Source: DASVEE01 sp036380735
GTDB lineage: Bacteria; Acidobacteriota; Thermoanaerobaculia; Gp7-AA8
Length of the DNA: 64,000 nt
Reading direction: 5' to 3'
Assembly (NCBI GenBank): GCA_036380735.1
Contig: DASVEE010000043.1
Span: forward strand, 62,001 to 126,000
Part shown: piece after piece, positions 1 to 7,974 of the stretch
Numbering within the stretch: the stretch's first letter is position 1
How the letters are laid out: every line of letters begins with the position of its first letter
Translations under genes and position numbers: made by a program
The notes under the pieces: model-generated
Databases searched by the model: none
Told to the model about the DNA's origin: nothing
The model's input: only the letters and a program-made list of their open reading frames with translations

Positions 1-174
1 ACGCTCGTCGTCGAACACGCCCACGGAGAGCTCCGGCGCCCAGCCGCGGCGCGTCAGCATCTCCGCGAGCTGTTCGCGCGTGAGCTGCATCGGCACGACG
101 TAATCGCTGAAGGCCTCGAGGAACGCGGCGTAGACGACGTCGAAGTCTTCGTGAACCAGGGGCCGAAATTTCAC
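1..174 (-). CDS. GNAT-type acetyltransferase, N-terminal fragment (runs off the window)
   Basis: Fifty-eight codons are visible from a GTG at 174, whose GTG overlaps the TGA of the DinB gene (GTGA), so the two are translationally coupled. The residues VKFRPLVHEDFD, then AFSDYVVPMQLT and PELSVGVFDDER, match the usual opening of a GNAT N-acetyltransferase: first strand, the long helix 1, and the start of strand 2. The acetyl-CoA-binding motif lies beyond the window edge, so substrate and activity cannot be judged. A short partial ORF with a GTG start is easily missed. Confidence 0.72.
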   Translation of the reverse strand, partial: MKFRPLVHEDFDVVYAAFLEAFSDYVVPMQLTREQLAEMLTRRGWAPELSVGVFDDER

Positions 175-698
175 CAGCCCAGCCGCTCCCGCGCCGACGT
201 GATGTGGGCAACGTGATGCCGTCCGTGCCACGAGTACATCGCCACCAGCCAGTCGATCGTCTGCACGCCGCTGTGCTCCGGATGGCGGAACGTACGCGCG
301 AAGTCCTCCGGCTGCAGCGAGCGGAAGAGGCCGACCCAGCGCGCGTGCAGCGATTCGAGCAGCGTGAGCGACGTCTCGATCGGCGTGTCCTGCGCGTCCG
401 GCAGCTTCGCCCACAGCGCCTCGTCGTACGGACGGATGATGGGGTTGTCTTCCGTCAGCGCGAGCTTCAGGCGCGTGTACGCATTGAGGTGGCTGTCGGG
501 CACGTGGTGCACGACCTGCCGCAGCGACCAGCCGCCGTCGCGGTACGGCGTATCGAGCTGCGCGTCGTCCAGCCCGGCCACCGCATCGCGCAGGCGCTGC
601 GGCGTCGCGGCGATCTCATCGAGCATCGCGTTGCGCTCGTCATGATTGAGGGAGGTGCGGGGGACGAGGGGACCGACGGGGTAGCGCGGATCGCTCAT
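171..698 (-). CDS. DinB/YfiT-family putative metal-dependent hydrolase or thiol transferase
   Basis: This 175-residue protein has the four-helix DinB_2 layout of the YfiT/BstA type. The metal-ligand histidines are visible: the HH pair at 64-65 (VVHHVPDSH) and the cluster WHGRHHVAH at 157-165. The N-terminal PRYPVGPL motif is also typical of YfiT proteins. Family members bind a divalent metal, and some transfer low-molecular-weight thiols to electrophiles; others are uncharacterised, so the substrate here is inferred only at family level. It is followed at once by an acetyltransferase whose GTG overlaps its stop codon, suggesting a two-gene transcript. Confidence 0.85.
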   Translation of the reverse strand: MSDPRYPVGPLVPRTSLNHDERNAMLDEIAATPQRLRDAVAGLDDAQLDTPYRDGGWSLRQVVHHVPDSHLNAYTRLKLALTEDNPIIRPYDEALWAKLPDAQDTPIETSLTLLESLHARWVGLFRSLQPEDFARTFRHPEHSGVQTIDWLVAMYSWHGRHHVAHITSARERLGW

Positions 699-748
699 GG
701 GGAGCAGCTTAGTACACGCGGGACAGCAGGGGAGATGACGACCGCGGG

Positions 749-858
749 AGAATTAAGAATTTCGAAGTTCGAAGGAGGAATGGTCGATCGCGACCATACT
801 GCCGCCGCACGCCACCTTCTTCATTCCCAATTCGAAATTCGAACTTCTGAATTCTTCA
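749..858. repeat. Inverted short-unit array, TTTCGAA family, copy 1
   Basis: The left arm reads as AT-rich units (GAATTAAGAATTTCGAAG, then TTCGAA). The right arm carries the inverse (AATTCGAAATTCGAAC, then GAATTCTTC). A GC-rich loop of about 55 bases separates them. AT-rich arms stand out in this GC-rich sequence. The same unit pattern recurs at 62245-62352 with a different loop, so this is a dispersed family and not a local palindrome. It lies between a gene start and the end of the next minus-strand gene. Confidence 0.75.
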
Positions 859-867
859 TAAGCCGCC

Positions 868-1344
868 CTACCGGCTGGCCATCGCCACGCGATAAAACGC
901 CTTCACGCGGCTCACGTACTCCGCGGCGCGGGCGCCTTTGCGCTCCACCGCTTCCGGCCCCTGGTTGTAGGCGGCCAGGGTCAGGTCGACGTCGCCGTTG
1001 AAGCGGTCGAGCAACTGGCGGAGGTACTTGGTGCCGCCGAGGATGTTCTGGCGGGTGTCGAAGGAGTTCTGCACGCCGAGGGCGCGGGCGGTGCGGGGCT
1101 TGAGCTGCATGATCCCTTCGGCGCCGCGGCGCGAGACCGCGTTCGGATTGAAGGCCGACTCGTACCACGCCAGCGAGGCGATGAGGTTCGCATCGACGCC
1201 GTACTGGCGGCTGGCGTCCTGGATCGCTTGCGCCACCGACTCCGGCATCGGGCGGGGAAACGCCCGGGTCGCCAGCTCCTGCGCGGACGCGGCGTTGGCG
1301 GTGAGGACGAACAGCAGCGCGAGGAAAAGGTTTCTGGCTTTCAT
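868..1344 (-). CDS. Secreted lytic transglycosylase (SLT domain)
   Basis: A 158-residue periplasmic murein lytic transglycosylase that would cleave the MurNAc-GlcNAc bond with 1,6-anhydro product formation. Residues 1-22 form a signal peptide ending at AQ. The SLT signature follows: catalytic Glu62 in WYESAFNPNAVS, then GIMQLKPRTARALG, then NILGGTKYLRQLL and the LTLAAYNQGPEAV motif. This is the full family 1 SLT core with no accessory binding domain, so it is a minimal enzyme. A phage-type or secretion-associated role is possible, but nothing nearby supports it. Confidence 0.9.
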   Translation of the reverse strand: MKARNLFLALLFVLTANAASAQELATRAFPRPMPESVAQAIQDASRQYGVDANLIASLAWYESAFNPNAVSRRGAEGIMQLKPRTARALGVQNSFDTRQNILGGTKYLRQLLDRFNGDVDLTLAAYNQGPEAVERKGARAAEYVSRVKAFYRVAMASR

Positions 1345-1488
1345 GAACGTTCGGGAGCGCGGCCATCTGCCGGGGCAGATCCGTCACTTTGCGTCCTCCC
1401 GTCGCCGGGAGTTTGCCTTTTTCGGTGTTCGGGGAGCGTAACGCCGAAGGAGTGGAGTGTGTTCCTACGGACGTGGCTGGTGGGGCAA

Positions 1489-1546
1489 CAAAAAAACAGG
1501 ACGAATGGGACTCAGGGGAGGTCCCCTCAATCCCGCTCGTCCTGTG
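1489..1546 (-). terminator. Intrinsic terminator for the small minus-strand gene at 1568
   Basis: A GC-rich dyad pairs 1496-1504 (ACAGGACGA) with 1537-1545 (TCGTCCTGT), with inner GGGGA/TCCCC pairing. Read on the minus strand it is followed by seven T residues (A tract at 1490-1496 on the plus strand). It lies about 20 bases after the stop of the small gene. The stem bases resemble the dispersed ATAGGACNN repeats. Confidence 0.7.
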
Positions 1547-1567
1547 GCGTTCTATTGCTGAACTGAC

Positions 1568-1753
1568 TTAGAGCTCGTCTTCCGGGCGCTTGCTGCCGTG
1601 GTTGTCGCGCTCTTCGGGCTTCTCGCTGCCAAAGCTCTTCTTGCCGGACTTGCCGGCGCCCATGTTGCCTCCCGTCGTGTGACGGCGGCCGGGCTCGGCT
1701 GGCGTGTTGCTGGAGGCGGCGTCGTCGCCGCCGCGATTGTTCTGGTTCGACAT
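1568..1753 (-). CDS. Small hydrophilic low-complexity protein, 61 residues
   Basis: The ATG at 1753 is preceded by an unusually strong ribosome-binding site (GAGGGAGGAGG) and the gene is followed by a T-tract terminator, so I consider it real despite its size. The protein lacks hydrophobic segments and is rich in Asn, Gly, Lys, Asp and Glu, with GNMGAGKSGKK in the middle and an acidic C-terminus (RPEDEL). It looks intrinsically disordered, like small desiccation or stress proteins, but I recognise no family. It is divergent from the DUF4142 lipoprotein gene, about 90 bases away. Confidence 0.7.
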   Translation of the reverse strand: MSNQNNRGGDDAASSNTPAEPGRRHTTGGNMGAGKSGKKSFGSEKPEERDNHGSKRPEDEL

Positions 1754-1844
1754 CGAAGGTCCTCCTCCCTCGATCAATCGCAAGGCATGTGCCGTCGAGA
1801 CGGGCCTGCGAATTGCTCCCTCAGCGCTTCGGAGGACTTTGCAC

Positions 1845-2375
1845 ATGACGCAAAAAATGGGATTGGTTGCTTGCATGCTGTTACTGATGGCGGGCTGTGC
1901 CACGACGGACCCGATGGGTCCCGTGATGCCGGGCGCGCAGCCCGAAACCGACATCGCCGCCATCATGGCAGCGGCCAACGAGGGTGAGATCCAGCAGGGG
2001 CAGGCCGCCCGTACGCGCGCGCAGAGCGCTGACGTCCGCGCCTTCGCCGACCAGATGGTCACGGATCACACGAACGCTCTCAACCAGGGCCGCGATCTCT
2101 TCGGCCGCATCGGCGTCACGCCGGCGGACAACACCACTTCGTCGACGCTCCGCGCCAACTCGCAGCGCACCGTCACGAACCTCGGCACCTACAACGGCCA
2201 GGACTTCGACCGCACCTACATCCGTAGCCAGATCGACCTGCACCAGTGGCTGCTCAGCACCCTGGACACCGCGCTGATCCCCTCCGCCCGTAACGCGGAG
2301 CTGCGCACGTTCCTCGAGCAACAGCGCGCGACCGTCGCCGCCCACCTCGAGCACGCGCGCCGCCTGCAGCGCTGA
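1845..2375 (+). CDS. DUF4142 ferritin-like lipoprotein
   Basis: The product has 176 residues. The ATG at 1845 is preceded by GGAGG. A lipoprotein signal is clear: the hydrophobic run GLVACMLLLMAGC places the lipidated Cys within the first 20 residues. The mature part has the DUF4142 pattern: an IAAIMAAANEGEIQQGQAA helix, then VRAFADQMVTDHTNALNQ, then a later helix with YIRSQIDLHQWLLSTLDTALI. DUF4142 proteins are predicted four-helix, ferritin-like envelope proteins of unknown activity, common in Acidobacteria and Proteobacteria. An alternative upstream ATG in frame is unlikely because it would bury the lipoprotein signal. Confidence 0.85.
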   Translation: MTQKMGLVACMLLLMAGCATTDPMGPVMPGAQPETDIAAIMAAANEGEIQQGQAARTRAQSADVRAFADQMVTDHTNALNQGRDLFGRIGVTPADNTTSSTLRANSQRTVTNLGTYNGQDFDRTYIRSQIDLHQWLLSTLDTALIPSARNAELRTFLEQQRATVAAHLEHARRLQR

Positions 2376-2384
2376 TCCTTCGAC

Positions 2385-2429
2385 GGCGCCCCGGCCCCTC
2401 ACCCGGCAACGGGTGAGGGTGCGCCGGGG
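2385..2429. terminator. GC-rich hairpin after the DUF4142 gene
   Basis: CTCACCCG at 2398-2405 pairs with CGGGTGAG at 2410-2417 around a GCAA loop. Outer GGCGCCCCGG pairs partly with CGCCGGGG. There is no T tract, so termination is a guess from position; it directly precedes a 9-bp repeat array. Confidence 0.4.
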
Positions 2430-2430
2430 A

Positions 2431-2546
2431 GGCCGATAGGACCAATAGGACAGATAGGACGAATAGGACTGATGGGACTGAGTCTGCCAGCCTCTTGTCC
2501 TATCCGTCCTATACGTCCCATTCGTCCTATTGGTCCTATCGTTCCC
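2431..2546. repeat. 9-bp-period inverted array (ATAGGAC family)
   Basis: The left arm has five ATAGGAC/ATGGGAC units separated by two variable bases. A loop of about 20 bases follows, then five GTCCTAT/GTCCCAT units ending in CGTTCCC. The arms pair unit by unit, leaving two-base bulges. It fills the gap between the lipoprotein and TonB-like genes. Confidence 0.9.
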
Positions 2547-2578
2547 TGTGGCCTTGCCCGGCATGATTGAATGTGCGG

Positions 2579-3317
2579 ATGCTCAGGCTGCTGGTTCCCG
2601 CTCTGCTGCTGTCCGCTGTAGCCCTTCACGCTGCCACGCCGGTTGCCTTGCTCGAGGGGAAGGTGGACGCCGGCGCCGCGCTTGTCGACCGTGATCCGGT
2701 CCAGCGCGCTGCCGCGGCTCGCGTGGCGAACGTCCGCCAGTTGACCGAGCTGCTGCCGCGGCTGCGCGAAGCGCTCGCCGTGGAGAAGGATGGCGAAGCC
2801 GCCCGCGAGCAGATTCGTGCGCTGGCCATGCTGGGCAGCGACGACGACATCGCCGTGGCTGCCGCTGCGGGTCGAAGCCGATGCTGCCTGCCGCGGCGCG
2901 CTCGACGCGCTGCTGCGGCTGTCACTGGTGACGCCGCGCGAGATCAGCTCGCCGGTCGTGAACAACGTGCAGCTCGTCGTGAAGCCGGCGAAGTCTCAGC
3001 CGTGCCTCGACGAAACCGCGTCTTCGCTCCCGGTCGATTACGAAGGAGAGATGAAGCCGCCTGTGCCGGTCCGCCGGCCGAAGCCCGAGTTTCCACGAGC
3101 GGCATTACAGGGCAGCGGCAACACGGTCGTGCAGGCCGAGACGGTGATCACGACCGAGGGCTGCATCCACGACATGAAACTCCTCCGCGGTGCGCCCCTC
3201 GGCGACCTCAATCGCGCCGCCGTGCTCGCCCTGGCGAAATGGAAGTTCAGGCCCGCCACGTTGAACGGGGTTCCTGTCGATGCAGTCTTCATCCTCTCCG
3301 TCAATTTCCGTGAGTGA
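2579..3317 (+). pseudogene. TonB C-terminal-domain protein, frameshifted (or a sequence error)
   Basis: The first frame encodes a signal peptide (MLRLLVPALLLSAVALHA) and a helical, HEAT-like segment up to LGSDDDIAVAAAA near 2865. The frame then changes. The downstream frame encodes VEADAACRGALDALLRL and a TonB C-terminal domain (VRRPKPEFPRAALQGSGNT, TEGCIHDMKLLRGAP, then ALAKWKFRPATLNGVPV). Removing one G from GCGGG near 2866 restores one continuous protein. This is either a homopolymer sequencing error or a recent single-base mutation. TTG at 2567 is an alternative start. There is no N-terminal transmembrane anchor of classical TonB type. The 3' end overlaps the chorismatase gene, arguing for an operon. 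Confidence 0.75.
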
Positions 3318-4242
3318 CGCGCTCGTCCCGGCCTACGTCCCTGTGGCGGACCTCGCGCGCCTGACGGCGCTGCGGCTGGCGGTCGTCTCCTTCGGTGAGC
3401 CCGTCGACGGCGCGGCCGCACACGTTCCCATGCGCCAGCTCGGCGAAGTGCCGGTGGCCGAGGTGTGGCCGGCGGTGCGGGAGCCGCGGGTGTGGAGTGA
3501 GGACGGCTTCGCCCTCGCCGACGATGGCGAGACGCTCTTCGGCGCCATCAGCGTCGAGGAGTCCGAGGCGCTGGAGCCGCTCACGCGCCACGTCTATGCG
3601 CGGGCCATCGCGCTCGCACGCAAGCACGCCCACCCCTTCTTCCTCCGCATCTGGAACCACCTCGGCAGCATCAACGAGATCGACGGCGGCACGGAGCGCT
3701 ACCAGCGCTTCTGCGTCGGCCGGTGGGAAGCGTTCGCGGACGCGGGTTACGCGCTGGCCAGCGACCTCCCGGCGGCGAGCTGCGTCGGCATGAGCGGCCG
3801 CGGGCTCGTCATGTACTTCGTCGCGGGACGCGCGGCGGGGACGCAGGTGGAGAATCCGCGGCAGGTGCCGGCCTTCCAGTACCCGCGGCAGTACGGCCCG
3901 AAGAGCCCTTCGTTTTCGCGCGCCACGGTGAGCGGCGAGACGCTCTTCATCAGCGGCACCGCCAGCGTCGTCGGCCACGCGACCGTGCATCAGGGCGACG
4001 TCGCGGCGCAGCTCGAGGAGACGCTGCGCAACATCGACGTCCTCGCGCAGCGGGCGCTGGCCGAGGGCGGCTTGGCCGATGTGGCGGTGATGAAGACGTA
4101 CATCCGCGACGCGAAAGATTACGCCACCATCGCCGCCGGTCTGGAGCGCGCCGTCCCCTCCTGCGCCCAGCTCTACCTCGAGGCCGACATCTGCCGCGCC
4201 GATCTGCTGCTGGAGATCGAGGGCGTGGCGACGCGGAGGTGA
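3280..4242 (+). CDS. Chorismatase, FkbO/Hyg5/XanB2-like
   Basis: The 320-residue product has the two-part fold of this family: an N-terminal half unlike YjgF and a C-terminal YjgF/RidA-like half (SFSRATVSGETLFISGTASVVG, then QLEETLRNIDVLA). Family-typical segments are visible: HPFFLRIWNHLGSINEI with its Arg, ERYQRFCVGRWEAF with its Tyr and Arg, and the final LYLEADICRADLLLEIEG with Glu and Cys. These enzymes hydrolyse chorismate to 3- or 4-hydroxybenzoate or a dihydroxycyclohexadiene acid, feeding pigments, quinones or polyketide starters. No biosynthetic cluster is nearby. ATG 3280 lies inside the upstream gene; GTG 3310 is a plausible alternative start. Confidence 0.82.
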   Translation: MQSSSSPSISVSDALVPAYVPVADLARLTALRLAVVSFGEPVDGAAAHVPMRQLGEVPVAEVWPAVREPRVWSEDGFALADDGETLFGAISVEESEALEPLTRHVYARAIALARKHAHPFFLRIWNHLGSINEIDGGTERYQRFCVGRWEAFADAGYALASDLPAASCVGMSGRGLVMYFVAGRAAGTQVENPRQVPAFQYPRQYGPKSPSFSRATVSGETLFISGTASVVGHATVHQGDVAAQLEETLRNIDVLAQRALAEGGLADVAVMKTYIRDAKDYATIAAGLERAVPSCAQLYLEADICRADLLLEIEGVATRR

Positions 4243-4260
4243 CGGGGGGAGCGGGGGTGG

Positions 4261-4356
4261 TTGTCGGTTGTTGGTTTTCGGTTTTCGGTGCTCCGCTGCG
4301 CGGCGAGCACCGCATAGCGCAGCACCGACAACCGACAACCGAAAACCGACAACCAA
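4261..4356. repeat. 7-bp-period inverted array (GGTTTTC/GGTTGTC family)
   Basis: GGTTGTT, GGTTTTC units are followed by a loop that is itself a dyad (GTGCTCCGCTGCG versus CGCAGCAC). Inverted units follow (CGACAACC, CGAAAACC). It occupies the whole gap between two co-directional genes. Confidence 0.88.
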
Positions 4357-4420
4357 CCGCGGCGCGGTTGTAGCCGTTCCGTTTCCACGCACGCGCGCTG
4401 CCGTCGCTACGCTGCCGCGC

Positions 4421-5722
4421 ATGCGAAAAACCTTTTTCTCCGCGGCAGTGGCGATGTTGTGCGCGTCGGCGGTCCTGGCCGACACGGTGGTGTTCCGCAA
4501 CGTGACGGTCGTGCCGATGAACGGCGCGAAGACGCTGGCGAACCAGACCGTCGTCGTGCGCGACGGCAGGATCGACACGATCTCGAAGAACGCGAAGCTG
4601 CGCGTCGAGGGAGCGAAGGTCGTCGACGGCACCGGCAAGTACCTCATCCCCGGCCTCGCCGAAATGCACGGCCACGTGCCGCCGATGAATGCGTCCGGCG
4701 GCCAGCTCGAGGACACGCTCTTCCTCTACGTGGCCAGCGGCATCACGACGGTGCGCGGCATGCTCGGCCACCCGGGCCAGCTCGAGCTGCGGGAGAAGGC
4801 GCGGCGCAGCGAGATCATCGCGCCGAACCTCTACCTCGCCGGTCCTTCGTTCAACGGCCAGTCGGTCAACTCGGTCGACGAGGCGGTGGCGAAGGTGCGG
4901 GCGCAGAAGAAGGAAGGGTGGGATCTGCTGAAGGTCCATCCCGGACTGACGCTCGCCGAGTACGACGCCATGGCGAAGACGGCGGCCGAGGAGAAGATCC
5001 GGTTCGGCGGGCACGTGCCGGCGGAGGTCGGGCTGCTGCGCGCGATCGAGGCGGGGCAGGAGACCTTCGACCACATCGACGGTTACGCCGAGTACCTCGA
5101 AGCCGACAAGGGACCGGTCGACGCGAAGAAGCTCGCGGAGCTCGTGGCCCTCTCGAAGAAGGCGGGCGTCTGGATCGTGCCGACGTCGGCGCTGTGGGAA
5201 GTCCTGTACGGGACCATTCCCCTCGATACGCTGAAGTCGTACGCGGAGCTGAAGTACGTCCCGCAGACGGCGGTGGACAACTGGTCGAAGGCGTTCGAGC
5301 AGCGGCTGGCGCAGATGCCGCGCGACGAGGCCAAGAACGTCATCGACAACCGCACGCGCATCCTGCGCGCGCTCCACGAGGGCGGCGTGCGCATCCTCAT
5401 GGGCACCGACGCGCCGCAGCAGTTCAGCGTGCCCGGCTTCTCGCTGCACCGGGAGCTCCTGCGCATGCGCGACGCCGGCATGTCGCCGTACGACATCCTG
5501 AAGTCGGGGACGACGAACGTCGGCGAGTACTTCCGCACTCAGGACAGCTTCGGCACCATCGAGCCGGGCAAGCGCGCCGACCTGGTGCTGCTGAACGCCG
5601 ACCCGCTGAAGGACATCGGCAACGTCTCGAAGATCGAAGGCGTGATGGTCCGCGGGCAGTGGCTGTCCCGCACCGAGCTCGATGCGGGACTGGCGAAGAT
5701 CGCGGCCAAGTACAAGAGGTAG
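4421..5722 (+). CDS. Secreted amidohydrolase-superfamily enzyme
   Basis: This 433-residue protein has a cleavable signal peptide (residues 1-20, ending VLA). Metal-site features of the imidazolonepropionase/prolidase-like amidohydrolases are present: HGH at 83-85 (strand 1), a Lys in DLLKVHPGL, GGHVP, FDHIDGY, and the strand-8 Asp in LMGTDAPQQF. The C-terminal IEPGKRADLVLLNADPL strand is the standard composite beta-sandwich signature. Relatives hydrolyse Xaa-Pro or cyclic amides; the substrate cannot be read from sequence. Earlier in-frame ATGs would translate repeat DNA and skip the signal peptide, so 4421 is preferred. Confidence 0.88.
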   Translation: MRKTFFSAAVAMLCASAVLADTVVFRNVTVVPMNGAKTLANQTVVVRDGRIDTISKNAKLRVEGAKVVDGTGKYLIPGLAEMHGHVPPMNASGGQLEDTLFLYVASGITTVRGMLGHPGQLELREKARRSEIIAPNLYLAGPSFNGQSVNSVDEAVAKVRAQKKEGWDLLKVHPGLTLAEYDAMAKTAAEEKIRFGGHVPAEVGLLRAIEAGQETFDHIDGYAEYLEADKGPVDAKKLAELVALSKKAGVWIVPTSALWEVLYGTIPLDTLKSYAELKYVPQTAVDNWSKAFEQRLAQMPRDEAKNVIDNRTRILRALHEGGVRILMGTDAPQQFSVPGFSLHRELLRMRDAGMSPYDILKSGTTNVGEYFRTQDSFGTIEPGKRADLVLLNADPLKDIGNVSKIEGVMVRGQWLSRTELDAGLAKIAAKYKR

Positions 5723-5737
5723 GGATGCCGGCCGCGG

Positions 5738-7243
5738 TCACGCCGCGGCCGGCGGTCCGAACCAGGTGGTGAGCGCCTCCGCGAGCCCCACCTCGGTTCC
5801 CTCTCCCACCCAGGCGACATAGCCGTCGGGCCGGACCAGCACCGCGGCGGGAGCCGGGACCGTCCCGATGGCCGGCAGCTCCCACGCACCGTCGTAGCTC
5901 GCGTCGAGCAACTGAACGCGAGCGGCCCACGGGGTGAGGTCGAGGGTGCCGCGCGGCCCGAAGTTGAGCAGCAGCGGCCGGGCACGATGCAGCAGGGTGT
6001 AGACGCGCAGCGGACCGCCGGCCGTGGTCAGGTCGAGGTCGGGCATGCGCCGTCCGAGCAGCGGGTGCCCGGGACCGAGGTCGTAATGAATGCCGAGACC
6101 GGACATTTCCGCAGCGAATCGCCGGCGCGGCTCCTCCATGCCCAGCAGCTCCGCGACGGTCTCGCGCAGCGCGTCGATGCGATCGTCGGCGCGCAGGAGC
6201 GCGACCTGCGCCATCGTGTTGCGCAGCACGCGGGCGCCGACCGGGTGGCGCTCGGCGTGGTAGGTATCGAGGAGGCTGTCCGGCGAAGTCCCGTGGATCA
6301 CCTGGGCCAGCTTCCAGCCGAGATTCACCGCGTCCTGCACGCCGGTGTTGAGCCCCTGTCCCCCGACCGGCGAATGCACGTGCGCGGCGTCGCCGGCCAG
6401 CAGGACCCGCCGGTCGCGATAGGCGGCGGCCTGGCGCGTCGTGTCGGTGAACCGGGAGATCCAGGTGGGACTGTGGACCCCGAAGTCGGTGCCGTAGACG
6501 GCGATGAGCCGCTCGCGGAGGTCGTCCAGCGTCGGTTCGCCCGTCGCCCCGGCCCGCTCCTCGGTCAGCATGACCCCGACGGTTCCGCCCTTCTGGTAGA
6601 CGACCTTGCCGTCGCGGATCTCGTACTCGACCTTCCCCAGCGCATACGTACCGTGAGCGTCGCGGCGGATGCCCAGCTCCGGCTCCTCGGCCATCTCCAC
6701 CTGGGCGATCAGGCTGGACGTGGTCGGGTCCCAGCCGGGGAAGTCGATGCCGGCCGCCTTGCGCACTAGGCTGCGCCCTCCATCGCACCCGGCGAGGTAC
6801 TGCGCACGCAGCGACCGGCCGTCGGACAGTTGCACGTCCACGCCGCTGTCGTCCTGGGTGAAGCCGGTGACCTCGAGGCCGTAGTGGATCGGTACCTCCA
6901 GCTCCCGGACCCAGCCGGCCAGGATGCGCTCGATGTGGTTCTGCCACAGTCCCAGCCCGTACGGGTGGCGGGTGGGGAAGTCGCTGAGGTCGAGGCGGAC
7001 CGAGGCGAAGCCCGCGACCTGAGCGACCTGTCCCGCGCCGAGGAAGCGATCGGCGATGCCGCGCTGATCGAGCACCTCGAGGGTTCGCGCGTGCAGGCCG
7101 CCGGCGCGCGAGCCGGCCAGCTCCTGGCTCGGGCGCCGCTCGACGACAGCCACGTCGACGCCGGCCAGGGCCAGCTCCGCCGCGAGCATCAACCCCGTCG
7201 GACCTCCTCCGGCGACCACCACCGCATGAGACGAATCAACCAT
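5738..7243 (-). CDS. FAD-dependent aromatic hydroxylase, rifampicin-monooxygenase-like
   Basis: The 501-residue class A flavoprotein monooxygenase starts at ATG 7243 behind GGGAGG. The N-terminal Rossmann motif VVVAGGGPTGLMLAAELA is followed by LAGCDGGRSLVRK (the DG motif, FAD/NADPH) and VLLAGDAAHVHSPVGGQGLN (the GD motif). The C-terminal thioredoxin-like domain (LLNFGPRGTLDL, then VLVRPDGYVAWVG) is that of the PheA/TfdB and Rox/RIFMO group. Such enzymes hydroxylate phenols, polyketides or rifamycins using NADPH and O2. The closest relatives I recall are actinobacterial, so transfer is possible. It is convergent with the amidohydrolase gene. Confidence 0.87.
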   Translation of the reverse strand: MVDSSHAVVVAGGGPTGLMLAAELALAGVDVAVVERRPSQELAGSRAGGLHARTLEVLDQRGIADRFLGAGQVAQVAGFASVRLDLSDFPTRHPYGLGLWQNHIERILAGWVRELEVPIHYGLEVTGFTQDDSGVDVQLSDGRSLRAQYLAGCDGGRSLVRKAAGIDFPGWDPTTSSLIAQVEMAEEPELGIRRDAHGTYALGKVEYEIRDGKVVYQKGGTVGVMLTEERAGATGEPTLDDLRERLIAVYGTDFGVHSPTWISRFTDTTRQAAAYRDRRVLLAGDAAHVHSPVGGQGLNTGVQDAVNLGWKLAQVIHGTSPDSLLDTYHAERHPVGARVLRNTMAQVALLRADDRIDALRETVAELLGMEEPRRRFAAEMSGLGIHYDLGPGHPLLGRRMPDLDLTTAGGPLRVYTLLHRARPLLLNFGPRGTLDLTPWAARVQLLDASYDGAWELPAIGTVPAPAAVLVRPDGYVAWVGEGTEVGLAEALTTWFGPPAAA

Positions 7244-7353
7244 TTCCAGCCTCCCGTGCCGCAGGTTGCGGCGGTATGGCCGGCGATGATGCGGCCGGGG
7301 CTGGGGCTTGATGCAAGCCCCCCGGCGTTCGATAATGTAGAGGTGGAAGGGCA

Positions 7354-7541
7354 CGATGGGACCTATAGGACAAATAGGACCCATAGGACCGATAGGACGC
7401 TGCGCCGCGTTCGTCCTATCAGTCCTATAGGTTCTATCCGTCCTATCCGTCCGATCGACCCCGCCGAATAGGTCCGATAGGTCGCTGCGCCGCCTTCGTC
7501 CTATCTGTCCTATAGGTCCTATACGTCCTATTCGTCCCATC
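7354..7541. repeat. Two adjoining 9-bp-period inverted arrays
   Basis: A first element (four to five ATAGGAC units, loop CGCTGCGCCGCG, inverted units) is followed directly by a second, shorter-left-arm copy with almost the same loop (CGCTGCGCCGCC). The repeated loop suggests a local duplication. It lies upstream of the flavoprotein gene start. Confidence 0.88.
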
Positions 7542-7555
7542 GACCCCCGCTGACT

Positions 7556-7925
7556 TCACCCGTGAAGTCGACGACTTCAACGATGAAGTGCGCACCTTCT
7601 CCCGAGACCTCGGTGAGGTTTCCGGTGACCTGTCCGCACCCTCGCGAGACCTTGGTGACGTCACCGATGACCTGTCCGCACCCGCGCGAGACCTCGACGA
7701 GGTCGCCGATGACCTGTCCCCACCTCTCGCGAGACCTCGGCGAGGTCTCCGCTGACCTGTCCCCACCTCTCGCGAGACCTCGGTGAGGTCTCCGATGACC
7801 TATCCCCACCCCTCGCGAGGCCTCGGCGACGTCGCCGCTGACGTGTCTCCACCCTTCGCGAGGCCTCGGCGAGGTCGCCGATGACGGGTCCCTCCCTCTC
7901 GCGAGGCCTCGGCCAGGTCCCCGGC
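7556..7925. repeat. 42/43-bp minisatellite with a dyad in each unit
   Basis: Eight units begin with CGCGAG or a variant at about 7601, 7643, 7685, 7728, 7771, 7814, 7857 and 7900. Each contains GACCTC-NNN-GAGGTC or a close variant and ends near GACCTGTCCCCACC. The first two spacings are 42 bp, which keeps a plus-strand frame of 14-residue repeats (RDLGEVSGDLSAP). Later spacings are 43 bp, which breaks it. No start codon or binding site precedes the open part. Two smaller dyads (GACTTCA...TGAAGTC) precede the array. Confidence 0.85.
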
Positions 7926-7974
7926 GCCGAAACGGAAATACGCGCCCGCCGTCACCCTCTGCTATGGTTCCGCG

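Noticed and set aside
7556..7925. CRISPR array
   Set aside because: Units are contiguous at 42/43 bp with gradual variation and no unique spacers; no cas genes are nearby.
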